Assembly (NCBI GenBank): GCA_027030245.1
Contig: JALVFE010000021.1
Coordinates: 1-64,000, forward strand
Source of the DNA: Melioribacteraceae bacterium
GTDB taxonomy: Bacteria; Bacteroidota; Ignavibacteria; Ignavibacteriales; Melioribacteraceae
Reading direction: 5' to 3'
Length of the DNA: 64,000 bases
Positions within the stretch are counted from its first letter, which is position 1. Each line of letters opens with the position of its first letter. Positions 45,199-52,710 of this stretch are shown here, one piece after another. Made by a program: the position numbers and the translations under genes. Below the pieces are notes generated by a model. The model did not search any database and was not told the DNA's origin. It saw nothing but the letters and a program-made list of their open reading frames with translations.

Positions 45199-46377
45199 AT
45201 GTGTGAAAACAAATATTATAAAGTTATGAAAAGAAAAATTAATGCAAAAGTAGTAATGCTAGAGCATTCGAAAGCGAAAGTAGAGTTATATTCTAATTAT
45301 TTAGCTACATATCTTAACATTCTTAGTCGAACCCCTTATGTTGATATAATTCATATTTATGATTTAATGTGTGGCGAAGGAGTTTATGCCGATGGCTCTA
45401 AAGGGAGTCCCGTTGTAACTATAGAAAAAATAAAAGAACATTATTTTAGTAATAATAAAAGTTGTCCTAATATTAATGTTTGGTTTAATGATAAAGGCAG
45501 GTCGGAAATTGAAGAAGGTAGATATAAAATTGAGCGAGTTGAGGAAATATGTTCCAAAATATTTAAACCGAACAATGTTAATATTAAGTATACAAAAAGA
45601 GATTATATAGAAATTTATCATGAAGTAGTTGAAGAGGTTTCTGCTTTTTCGAGGATAGAAAGGGCTTTAATATTTCTTGACCCCTATGGTTATAAAGAAA
45701 TTAAACCAGAGCATTTGAAAGAATTTTTAGACAATGGAAAAACGGAATTAATTTTATTTCTCCCAATTTCACATATGTATAGGTTTGCTAAGATATCTTT
45801 AAGTGAAAATACTTTTGTAGGTGGGGCTTCATTGCGTGATTTTCTCACGGCTTTAATTCCATATAACAATTTATTAAATAATGTAAATTCACCAACCAAC
45901 TTTATCTATTATTTGAAAGATGCATTTAAGAACTATTTAAAAGAATATAGTATTTTTGTTGATAAATTTACAATACAAAGAGATAGCCAAAATGTTTATT
46001 GTTTATTCTTTTTTACTCCAAATGCATTGGGTTTTGAAAAAATGCTTGAGGCCAAATGGAAGTTAGACGAAGCTCGGGGTAAAGGATTTCGATTAAACTC
46101 TGGGCAAGAACCTTTGTTTAGTGAGTTAGAAATATCTAATTATCCAGAAAAATTGAAAAAATTTATTAAATCTGGTATAACAAAAACTAATCCTGATTTA
46201 TATATATTTGGATTAAATGAGGGTTTTTTACCAAAACATACAACGGAGATATTAAGAAAATGGCAAAGAAATAATCCTAAATTTAAAGTTTATTTAGAGA
46301 ATGGGAACGAAGCAAGAAGGAATGCTTTTTATCTTTCATACAAACCAAAAAAAATTGTCAAATTTTTATTTGAATAG
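45199..46377 (+). CDS. tcmP: TcmP, three-Cys-motif partner protein (methyltransferase-like)
   Basis: A 392-residue protein of the TcmP family, named for its pairing with three-Cys-motif proteins such as the next gene. A methyltransferase-like fold is suggested by IIHIYDLMCGEGVYADGSKG (nucleotide/AdoMet loop, about 50-70) and ERALIFLDPYGY (Asp-Pro-Tyr, about 155-165). The C-terminal third is charged and helical. The start may be the ATG at 45226 (MKRKINAK) rather than 45199; neither has a Shine-Dalgarno. A/T-rich codon use suggests recent arrival. Substrate and role are unknown. Confidence 0.72.
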   Translation: MCENKYYKVMKRKINAKVVMLEHSKAKVELYSNYLATYLNILSRTPYVDIIHIYDLMCGEGVYADGSKGSPVVTIEKIKEHYFSNNKSCPNINVWFNDKGRSEIEEGRYKIERVEEICSKIFKPNNVNIKYTKRDYIEIYHEVVEEVSAFSRIERALIFLDPYGYKEIKPEHLKEFLDNGKTELILFLPISHMYRFAKISLSENTFVGGASLRDFLTALIPYNNLLNNVNSPTNFIYYLKDAFKNYLKEYSIFVDKFTIQRDSQNVYCLFFFTPNALGFEKMLEAKWKLDEARGKGFRLNSGQEPLFSELEISNYPEKLKKFIKSGITKTNPDLYIFGLNEGFLPKHTTEILRKWQRNNPKFKVYLENGNEARRNAFYLSYKPKKIVKFLFE

Positions 46378-46385
46378 GTGCGGAA

Positions 46386-47135
46386 ATGAACAAATCCAAA
46401 ATAGAATGGACTGAAGAAACTTGGAATCCAACCACGGGCTGCACGAAAGTAAGTGCCGGTTGCAAAAATTGTTATGCGGAAGTAATGGCAAAACGACTGC
46501 AAGCAATGGGCGCGCCGGGTTACGAAAACGGGTTTGAATTTTCCATTATGCCGGAAAGATTGGAACAACCGCTGAAAAAGAAAAAACCCACAAAATATTT
46601 TGTTAATTCCATGAGCGATTTATTTCACGAGGAAATGCCCGAAGAATTTTTGGATGCTATATTCGAAATTATCGACAGAACCCCGTGGCATATTTATCAG
46701 ATACTTACTAAGCGCGAAAACAGAATGGCGGAATATTTTACTAATAAAACAATACCGCCTAATGTTTGGCTGGGCGTTACGGTGGAAAATAAAAAATCCG
46801 GTTTACCGAGAATTGATAAACTCAGAATTCAAAAAGCAACAATTAAATTTTTATCGATCGAACCGTTATTGGAAGATTTGGGGAAAATTAATCTTAAAGG
46901 AATTCACTGGGTGATTGTCGGCGGAGAAAGCGGTCCGAAAGCCCGACAGATGAAACCCGAATGGGCAATTAACATAAAACAGCAATGCGCAAAACAAAAC
47001 GTTGCATTCTTTTTTAAGCAATGGGGTGCTTGGGGAGCCGATGGAATAAAAAGAAACAAAAAATTAAATGGTAGAAAATTGCTTGGCAAAGAATGGAACG
47101 AATACCCCAATTATAAATTGCAAATCGCTCTGTAG
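46386..47135 (+). CDS. DUF5131 / phage Gp37-Gp68 family three-Cys-motif protein
   Basis: A 249-residue protein. The N-terminal SKIEWTEETWNPTTGC continues TKVSAGCKNC: three cysteines in a C-x7-C-x2-C pattern resembling a radical-SAM Fe-S site. Later segments fit the family: LTKRENRM, NVWLGVTVENKK, FLSIEPLLEDLG, HWVIVGGESGPKARQM and FFFKQWG. Phages carry members. It lies 8 bp after tcmP, its known partner family. The two may modify a common nucleic acid or protein target. The stop codon lies in a REP-like palindrome. Confidence 0.85.
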   Translation: MNKSKIEWTEETWNPTTGCTKVSAGCKNCYAEVMAKRLQAMGAPGYENGFEFSIMPERLEQPLKKKKPTKYFVNSMSDLFHEEMPEEFLDAIFEIIDRTPWHIYQILTKRENRMAEYFTNKTIPPNVWLGVTVENKKSGLPRIDKLRIQKATIKFLSIEPLLEDLGKINLKGIHWVIVGGESGPKARQMKPEWAINIKQQCAKQNVAFFFKQWGAWGADGIKRNKKLNGRKLLGKEWNEYPNYKLQIAL

Positions 47136-47157
47136 GGAACAGCCATGGCTGTTCCTT
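47132..47157. repeat. REP-like palindrome left of the transposase
   Basis: 26 bp containing the perfect palindrome GGAACAGCCATGGCTGTTCC; exact second copy at 47714-47739, right of the transposase gene. Confidence 0.9.
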
Positions 47158-47176
47158 CAAGTTAATTGAAATAACA

Positions 47177-47701
47177 ATGAAGCAACATCCCCCAAAAATT
47201 CCACACCGGAAGAAAAACCGGTTGCCTGAATACGATTATTCACAGCCCGGTTATTATTTTGTAACAATTTGCACAAAAGATAAAAGAAATCTTTTGGGTA
47301 AAATTGTAGACGGCGAAATGGAATTGAATGAGCCCGGAAAGATTGTTGACAAATATTGAAAGGAAATCCCGGTGCATTTCCCGTTTGCGGAAATAGATGA
47401 ATACGTTATTATGCCCAATCACATCCACGGAATAATTATTATTGATTATAAAAACGTAGGGGACGAAAATTTTCGTCCCCTACAGCATAATACAAATTTA
47501 TCAAATATAATTAAAGGATTTAAAATTGGCGTAACAAAATGGTGTAATGCAAATAATTATAAAAATTTTCGATGGCAGCGTTCGTTCTATGATAGAATAA
47601 TACGAAATGAAAAAGAATTATATAATATCAGAAAATATATACGGCAAAATCCGCTCAAATGGGATTTAGAAAAAAATAATGTTGAAAATTTGTTTATATA
47701 A
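47177..47701 (+). pseudogene. REP-associated tyrosine transposase (IS200/Y1-like), in-frame nonsense
   Basis: A 174-codon frame of the RAYT (Y1 HUH-type) family interrupted by TGA at 47357-47359. The frame before and after is continuous: ...GKIVDKY-stop-KEIPVHFP; homologues have Trp there, so TGG to TGA is the simplest cause. The catalytic parts are kept: MPNHIHGIII (the His-x-His metal site) and YIRQNPLKW (nucleophile Tyr). A 28-bp palindrome is embedded in the coding sequence, and two REP-like palindromes flank the gene. A free-standing product from 47372 would lack the N-terminal strand. Confidence 0.82.
47456..47483. repeat. 28-bp perfect palindrome inside the transposase gene
   Basis: Starts GTAGGGGACGAAAA and reads the same on both strands; it encodes NVGDENFRPLQ in frame, a poorly conserved insertion point of the family. 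Confidence 0.85.
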
Positions 47702-47713
47702 TAAACGATTACC

Positions 47714-47739
47714 GTAGGGAACAGCCATGGCTGTTCCTT
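47714..47739. repeat. REP-like palindrome right of the transposase
   Basis: Identical 26 bp to the left copy, 13 bp past the stop codon. Confidence 0.9.
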
Positions 47740-47754
47740 GCTACTAAGCACAAT

Positions 47755-47798
47755 GTAATACTTGTTTGTTATGTATTACTTTTATATATTTGTAATAC
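47755..47798 (+). promoter_or_regulatory. Operator-like GTAATAC half-sites before abrB-pin
   Basis: GTAATAC (47755), GTATTAC (47773) and GTAATAC (47792), 18-19 bp apart in alternating orientation, 19 bp before the antitoxin start. This fits autoregulation by the AbrB-type protein. Confidence 0.5.
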
Positions 47799-47816
47799 AA
47801 TAATAAGGAGTATGAC

Positions 47817-48047
47817 ATGGAAGTATCGGTTGTAACAACGAAAGGGCAAGTAGTAATTCCCGCCCGCTTACGAAGAAAATACGGGATTAAAATAGGCACA
47901 AAAATACGGTTTGAAGAAAAAGACGGTGAAATTATTATGTTGCCGCTAACGGAAGAAATAATTGATAAAAACATAGGGTTCCTTGGAACCCAAGGCAAAT
48001 TGCTGAAGAAGTTAATGACCGAAAAAAAAGCGGAAAGTAAATTATGA
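47817..48047 (+). CDS. AbrB/MazE-type antitoxin
   Basis: A 76-residue swapped-hairpin DNA-binding protein: SVVTTKGQVVIPARLRRKYG and KIRFEEKDGEIIMLP are the family core. The C-terminal tail binds the toxin. A GGAG ribosome-binding site is present. Its stop overlaps the PIN toxin start by 4 bp. Confidence 0.9.
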   Translation: MEVSVVTTKGQVVIPARLRRKYGIKIGTKIRFEEKDGEIIMLPLTEEIIDKNIGFLGTQGKLLKKLMTEKKAESKL

Positions 48048-48451
48048 AAAGATCACCCAAATATGTTCTCGATTCGTACTCGCTTATTTCTTATATGGAA
48101 GGGGAAAAAGGCGCGGAAAAGGTTGCCGGTATTATTAAGCAAGGATTGATAAATAAAGCAGAGATACTTATGAGCGTTGTTAATTGGGGGAAAATTTATT
48201 ATATAATTTTACGCGAACAAGGAAAAGAAACCGCGTCTTTATATCTTAAAACTATAGACCGCTACCCGATTAAAATTATTGAAGTTAATAAATCGTTAAC
48301 ATTAGAAGCTGCTAATTTTAAAGCGTTTCACAAAATGTCTTATGCCGATGCTTTTGCCGCCGCTTTAGCAAAAGTGCAAAAAGCAAAACTGGTTACGGGA
48401 GATAAAGAATTTAAATCTTTGGAGAAGAATATAAAAATTGTTTGGATTTAA
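48044..48451 (+). CDS. PIN-domain toxin (VapC-like RNase)
   Basis: A 135-residue PIN nuclease. Acidic residues: Asp in YVLDSYSLISYMEGE, Glu in LMSVVNWGKIYY region (weak), Asp in KMSYADAFAAALA and Asp in LVTGDKEFKSL. It probably cleaves tRNA or rRNA when freed from the AbrB-type antitoxin. The second acidic position is Asn-Trp-Gly here rather than the usual Asn-x-x-Glu, so activity may be altered. Confidence 0.88.
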   Translation: MKRSPKYVLDSYSLISYMEGEKGAEKVAGIIKQGLINKAEILMSVVNWGKIYYIILREQGKETASLYLKTIDRYPIKIIEVNKSLTLEAANFKAFHKMSYADAFAAALAKVQKAKLVTGDKEFKSLEKNIKIVWI

Positions 48452-48585
48452 AATATTTTCAGCACTACCATTTCGGAAATTACAAAAACAAATCTTTGTA
48501 AATCATAATAAACCCGTGTTATCCGCATTCTATTAATAATACATGAAGATTCTGAAACTCAACATCCGGAGGGTGAGGTTTAGTT

Positions 48586-48864
48586 TTACATAAAAGAAAC
48601 GTGAACGGATTTTTTCCCTAATGCATTAGCGATTTTCTGGAGCATATCCAAAGAGATGTTTTGTTTTCCATTTTCTATACGCGATATTACGGACTGAGTG
48701 GTTTTAAGTTTTTTTGCCAGTTCCTTTTGAGAAAGCCCGGCTTTTTCACGCTCGTTAGCAATTTGAATAGCAAGTTCTAACCGTATTTTTGCAGCGGAGT
48801 ATTTTTTATCGAAATCTTTTATTTGTTTGCGCAATTTTTTTTCTAGTTTATCTAAATCATTCAT
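48586..48864 (-). CDS. higA: XRE-family antitoxin (HigA-like)
   Basis: A 92-residue protein with an N-terminal helix and an XRE helix-turn-helix (GLSQKELAKKLKTTQSVISRIENGKQNISLDMLQKIANALG). I chose ATG 48864 (MNDLDKLEKK); a TTG lies two codons upstream. It overlaps by 8 bp the end of a toxin gene of which only the 3' part survives, so it may be an orphan antitoxin. Confidence 0.82.
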   Translation of the reverse strand: MNDLDKLEKKLRKQIKDFDKKYSAAKIRLELAIQIANEREKAGLSQKELAKKLKTTQSVISRIENGKQNISLDMLQKIANALGKKSVHVSFM

Positions 48865-49069
48865 TTTCAATCTCCTTTTTTCTTTTTATTGCAATTTCCA
48901 ATTCTTTCTTAGGCGTTTTTTGAGATTTTTTCACAAATCCATGTAGAATAATTATTATCTTATTCCTTTTATAACAATGAAAAAATCTGACAATAATATG
49001 TTTTCCTTTAACCCGTAATTCAAACAGATTTTTTACTCCTATATTTGTAAAATGAGTATAGCGAATATG
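48857..49069 (-). pseudogene. HigB/Gp49-type toxin, 5'-truncated remnant
   Basis: The minus strand reads FTNIGVKNLFELRVKGKH, then a FFH..RNKIIIILHGFVKKS segment and TPKKELEIAIKRKKEIENE-stop, the C-terminal half of RelE/HigB-like phage Gp49 toxins. Upstream the frame closes with TAG at 49070-49072 and no ATG, GTG or TTG start lies in the proper place, so the N-terminal half is gone. Order and 8-bp overlap with higA are as in intact loci. Confidence 0.7.
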
Positions 49070-49074
49070 CTATA
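49057..49074. promoter_or_regulatory. TATAGC-N6-GCTATA palindrome
   Basis: 6-bp arms around GAATAT, 22 bp before the DUF72 gene start and at the broken end of higB. It could be an operator or promoter remnant of the toxin-antitoxin locus. Confidence 0.35.
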
Positions 49075-49095
49075 TTTTGTCAAGGTCAAAATTTT

Positions 49096-49968
49096 ATGAA
49101 AACACCAAAACTTTGCATAGGAACTGCCGGTTGGTCTTACGATGATTGGGTCGGGAGGTTTTACCCGGCATCGCAATCCAAAGAAATGAGTTGGCTGAAG
49201 TTTTACTCCCGTTACTTTAACGTTGTTGAAGTAAATTCTTCGTATTACACTTATCTTGCGCCGCGCGTTGTGGAAAGCTGGTTGCGCCAAACGGAAGAGA
49301 CGGAAGATTTTCTGTTCACCGTAAAGTTGCATATGGATTTTACTCACAGAAAACAATACGGAAAAGAACAGATAGAATCCGTAAAACGGAACTTGGACAT
49401 TCTAAAAAATTCCGGACGCCTTGGCGGAATATTGATGCAATTTCCGTATTCGTTCGATTTTAACGAAGCTAATCTCGATTATTTGGTAAACCTGGTAAAT
49501 ATTTTCGGGGAATACGATAAATTTATTGAAGTACGGCATAAATCGTGGCAAAGTAAAAGAGCCAAAACAATCACATTTTGCACAATCGATCAACCGCAGA
49601 TTGGGGAAGCAATGGGATTTAATCCGAAAGTGGGCAACGGAATGATTTACGCCCGTTTCCACGGAAGGAATACCGAAGCGTGGAGACGGTCGCTTGCCAA
49701 TTTCGGGAAAAAGCAAACCTACGAAGAACGAAGCGCTCGATATGAATATCTTTACTCGCCGGGCGAACTTATTGAAATAAGCGAGAGGATAAAAGAATTT
49801 TATGATAAAGTAAAAAAAATATTTGTAATTATGAATAACCATCCGCACGGAGACGCCGTTGCAAATGCATTTGAATTGATGCATTACCTGAAAGACCGCA
49901 CAAAAATTAAAATGCCCGGCACAATTGTTAATGCTTATCCGAGATTGAGAGAATTTGTGTTGAAATGA
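49096..49968 (+). CDS. DUF72 (YecE-like) protein
   Basis: A 290-residue TIM-barrel-like protein of the DUF72/YecE family. Conserved parts: CIGTAGWSYDDWVGRFYP at the start, FYSRYFNVVEVNSSYY, RLGGILMQFPYSF, EVRHKSW, YARFHGRN and FVIMNNHPHGDAVANA. Related to endonuclease-like barrels but with unknown activity. The ATG follows an AT-rich leader without a Shine-Dalgarno; the upstream toxin remnant is divergent. Confidence 0.9.
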   Translation: MKTPKLCIGTAGWSYDDWVGRFYPASQSKEMSWLKFYSRYFNVVEVNSSYYTYLAPRVVESWLRQTEETEDFLFTVKLHMDFTHRKQYGKEQIESVKRNLDILKNSGRLGGILMQFPYSFDFNEANLDYLVNLVNIFGEYDKFIEVRHKSWQSKRAKTITFCTIDQPQIGEAMGFNPKVGNGMIYARFHGRNTEAWRRSLANFGKKQTYEERSARYEYLYSPGELIEISERIKEFYDKVKKIFVIMNNHPHGDAVANAFELMHYLKDRTKIKMPGTIVNAYPRLREFVLK

Positions 49969-50038
49969 GGGTGTGTGTGATAATTGTTGCAATTTATATT
50001 GATTATTGTTAAATTAATTAAAATATTTAGGATGTTGC

Positions 50039-50326
50039 ATGGAAAGTAAAAAGAAAACCCGGAAGGCGAAAAAAGAAATTAGTCCACTAGAGATAATTTC
50101 AAAAGGTATATATGATAATGGAAAAGTTGAATTAACAGGGAAAAAACTGCCTAAACGTAAAATGAATGTTATTGTGATTTTAAGAGAAGATAAAGCGATT
50201 AAGAAAAAAGATAAAAAAAAGGCGGTGGATAATTTCATTAAGAAGTGGAGCGGGGTAATTAGAGATCCCAAAATTGGATATGTTATGGAGAAAAAAATGA
50301 AATATTTGTTGGAAAAGTATAAATGA
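50039..50326 (+). CDS. Probable antitoxin of a PIN toxin
   Basis: A 95-residue Lys-rich protein. The core YDNGKVELTGKKLPKRKMNVIVIL resembles small beta-strand antitoxins that precede PIN toxins. Its stop overlaps the start of a PIN gene by 4 bp (ATGA). That toxin is frameshifted, so the antitoxin may now be without a partner. Confidence 0.65.
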   Translation: MESKKKTRKAKKEISPLEIISKGIYDNGKVELTGKKLPKRKMNVIVILREDKAIKKKDKKKAVDNFIKKWSGVIRDPKIGYVMEKKMKYLLEKYK

Positions 50327-50735
50327 AAGTGCTTTTAGACACAAACGTAATACTCGATGTTTTATTGGAACGGAAACCATATCTTTCAGCATCATCTAAA
50401 ATTTTTCTCTTTCCGCTCAGAAAAATATACAGTTATTCGTCACAGCCACCATAGTCACTGATCTTTACTATATAGTATCCAAACTTCTGTCGAAAAAGAA
50501 AGCGCGTGATTTTTTAGTTAACTTATTAGACGTTGTAGATATTTGCGGTGTTGAAAAAAGAATTATTATGGATGCCATAAAATCCAATTTTAGCGACTTT
50601 GAATATGCCGTGCAATATTTTGCTGCAAAAGAGGAAAATATCGAGAGGATTGTTACCGGAAATAAAGAAGATTTTAGGTTTTCTACTATAAAGATTTTAA
50701 CCCCTGCCGAGTTTGTTAAAGAAATCACCTTATAA
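50323..50735 (+). pseudogene. PIN-domain toxin, frameshifted
   Basis: The first frame gives MKVLLDTNVILDVLLERKPY...SSKIF and then stops at 50458. The PIN protein continues in another frame: SLSAQKNIQLFVTATIVTDL, YYIVSKLLSKKKARDFLV, to KILTPAEFVKEITL-stop. Loss of one T from the T-run at 50402-50406 (five instead of six) joins them. The Asp of LLDTN and the C-terminal acidic site (NKEDFRF) are in different frames, so no active toxin is made. Confidence 0.88.
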
Positions 50736-50967
50736 TAAGCTTTGTGTTACTTCGTTTCAAATTAATTTTGTTCGAAAAAATTTCTTTCATCTTTAAAATC
50801 ATTTTTATAAATTAATATTTAACAACTGTTATTTTAAAAGAATAACTTAATACAGCCGAACTTATTATCATCATAACATATACAAAAGCAATAGTGATGT
50901 AGTTAAGTTAAAATAATTTTTCTCTAATACCGGTTTATTTATCAAATTAATTTAACGGAGGTTGCCC

Positions 50968-51225
50968 ATGAAAATTGCAAGAATGAACCCGTACGAAGGG
51001 GAATCGAAAACCAAAGCTTTCTTCGATCTTGAAACCGAAGAGGGAATAGTAATTAAAGGCTTCACTTTGGTTGAAGGTCCTAACGGACTGTTTGTGAGCG
51101 TTCCCAGTGAAAAGGGAAAAGACGACAAATACTACGACAGAGTTCTACTGCCGAAGGAAGTAAGAACAAAACTGAATGACATAGCGGTTGAAAAATATAA
51201 CTCAATGAGCGCTCAAACGGCGTAA
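50968..51225 (+). CDS. spoVG: SpoVG-family nucleic-acid-binding protein
   Basis: An 85-residue SpoVG homologue: KIARMNPYEGESKTKAFFDL, IVIKGFTLVEGPNGLFVSVP and YYDRVLLPKEVRTKL are the family core. SpoVG proteins bind DNA or RNA and act as global regulators. ATG 50968 has a clear GGAGG upstream; a TTG two codons earlier is unlikely. A hairpin terminator follows. Confidence 0.88.
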   Translation: MKIARMNPYEGESKTKAFFDLETEEGIVIKGFTLVEGPNGLFVSVPSEKGKDDKYYDRVLLPKEVRTKLNDIAVEKYNSMSAQTA

Positions 51226-51230
51226 TAATT

Positions 51231-51270
51231 AAGCGGTGCAACCTGTTTTAATAACAGGCGGCATCGCTTT
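51231..51270. terminator. Bidirectional terminator between spoVG and abiEii
   Basis: Nested stems AAGCGGTGC / GCATCGCTT and CCTGTT / AACAGG, between two convergent genes. Confidence 0.75.
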
Positions 51271-51279
51271 GGAATTATA

Positions 51280-51963
51280 TTATTCCGCTTCGTTTAATTT
51301 TCTTAAAATTTCTTCTTTTAATAATGAAAATTGATTCCGGATGTAAAATTCTCTTTCTTTACCGTCTAATACCGAGCCCAAGGTAACTTTGAAATCACGA
51401 GATTTAAAATTTTGTATAATTCTTAACATTTCTTTAAGCTCTTTTTTGTTGGCGGATAATTCAATCCCTCTCATTATAAGGAATTGAATATCGAAAGCGT
51501 CTCTAATAATTTTTCTGGAAAGCAAAGCTGCCGTTTTGTTTTTCATCATTTGATCAAGGGTTAGAGCTTTTACTTGAACTTGTTTGTTAGTAAACTTTGA
51601 AAATGCAATTTTCCGTTCCCACTCAAAATTAGTTTGATTTTTTCGTATTTCAAGTTTTAAACTTCGTTTAACGCCGGAAGCACGGAATTGAAATAAAAGC
51701 GTATTCCGTTTATTTGCAAAATCCAACATTAAGTATTTTTCAGATAAAATATTTTTTACCTTTTGGAATATAATTTTGGAATCACTCGAAGCGCTTAGCC
51801 AAAAATCCAAATCAGTTGAAAATCTATTAAGATTATGACACAATCTAAGCATTGTTCCGCCGCCAAAATAAAGTTGATCTAAAACTTTGATACTGTTTAA
51901 TACTTCTAAAGTTTCAATTTCAAATATTTCTAAATCTTGTAAGTCTTGCATAAGTTTTCCCAA
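51280..51963 (-). CDS. AbiEii/AbiGii-type nucleotidyltransferase toxin
   Basis: A 227-residue nucleotidyltransferase: LYFGGGTMLRLCHNLNRFSTDLDFW carries the GG(T/S)-x8-20-DLD signature with the catalytic Asp pair (about 47-49), and DQMMKNKTAALLSRKIIRDAFDIQF is the family follow-up. AbiEii toxins add nucleotides to tRNA and stop growth, giving phage abortive infection. The start overlaps the antitoxin gene by 34 bp. Confidence 0.9.
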   Translation of the reverse strand: MGKLMQDLQDLEIFEIETLEVLNSIKVLDQLYFGGGTMLRLCHNLNRFSTDLDFWLSASSDSKIIFQKVKNILSEKYLMLDFANKRNTLLFQFRASGVKRSLKLEIRKNQTNFEWERKIAFSKFTNKQVQVKALTLDQMMKNKTAALLSRKIIRDAFDIQFLIMRGIELSANKKELKEMLRIIQNFKSRDFKVTLGSVLDGKEREFYIRNQFSLLKEEILRKLNEAE

Positions 51964-52523
51964 AATAAAATTGTTCGTTTATTTGTATTTTCTAAATAAG
52001 CCGAGATAGAATCTTTTTTTATTTTATTAAAATCAATTGCTTCAAAATCACAATTGTATCTTCTAAAAGAGCTTAAATAAACCGCATCGGCCAAAGCTTT
52101 TTCAGGTGTTGCAATAAAAAATGAGTCTTTTAACTCGAATCCTTTGTAAAATTCTTTTTTTACTTTGGTAAAAGTAAACTCAACATTGTTTACAATTACG
52201 TCTTTGCTTCTTTTTAATGCGATTGATTCAATAAAGTTTCTTTGTTGTTGGGTTGTGATTTCATAATAACTCAGTGCGGTAGTAAGAGAAATATAAGACG
52301 GCGTTTGAATCAAATTAGCAATTTGGAAAAGTTCTTCTTCCTTAAGTAAAGCAAATTTGGTTGTTGTAATGTATAAATCTTTTTTTACTCTAATTAAAAG
52401 TCCTTTTTTTACATAACGCGCAGCCGTAACTTTGGCGGATTCTTTGCTTACTGAAAGCAAAGTTGCTACATCGTTAGTATTTAATAATAATTTATCAACC
52501 TTATTTATTTTCTCGAAGTTCAT
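51930..52523 (-). CDS. AbiEi-type antitoxin
   Basis: A 197-residue protein with an N-terminal winged helix (LLLNTNDVATLLSVSKESAKVTAARYVKKGLLIRVKKDLYI) and a C-terminal domain with SYISLTTALSYYEI and TPEKALADAVYLSSFRRYN, as in AbiEi-like regulators. It represses the operon and offsets the AbiEii toxin (type IV system). Confidence 0.88.
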   Translation of the reverse strand: MNFEKINKVDKLLLNTNDVATLLSVSKESAKVTAARYVKKGLLIRVKKDLYITTTKFALLKEEELFQIANLIQTPSYISLTTALSYYEITTQQQRNFIESIALKRSKDVIVNNVEFTFTKVKKEFYKGFELKDSFFIATPEKALADAVYLSSFRRYNCDFEAIDFNKIKKDSISAYLENTNKRTILFWENLCKTYKI

Positions 52524-52659
52524 TTAATAAATATAGATAATTAACACTAATGTTAATTTAGTGTATTTGGTGAAAAATAGCAAAAAAAGTAAATGTTATT
52601 GATATCTATTTCCCGGACCCATTTTCATTTGAAAAAACTTTTTAACTGCACCGGGTTTA

Positions 52660-52674
52660 TAAACTTTAAGTTTA
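52660..52674 (+). promoter_or_regulatory. TAAACTTTAAGTTTA palindrome before dinB
   Basis: A perfect 15-bp palindrome, 36 bp upstream of dinB. It could be a repressor site; it does not equal any palindrome in front of lexA, so I do not call it an SOS box. Confidence 0.35.
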
Positions 52675-52710
52675 GCAAATTTTTAACCTTTAAACTTTCA
52701 ATTATCTGTC

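Noticed and set aside
47357-47359. TGA as selenocysteine or recoding in the transposase
   Set aside because: Homologues have Trp, no SECIS-like structure is apparent, and a nonsense mutation in a transposase is simpler.
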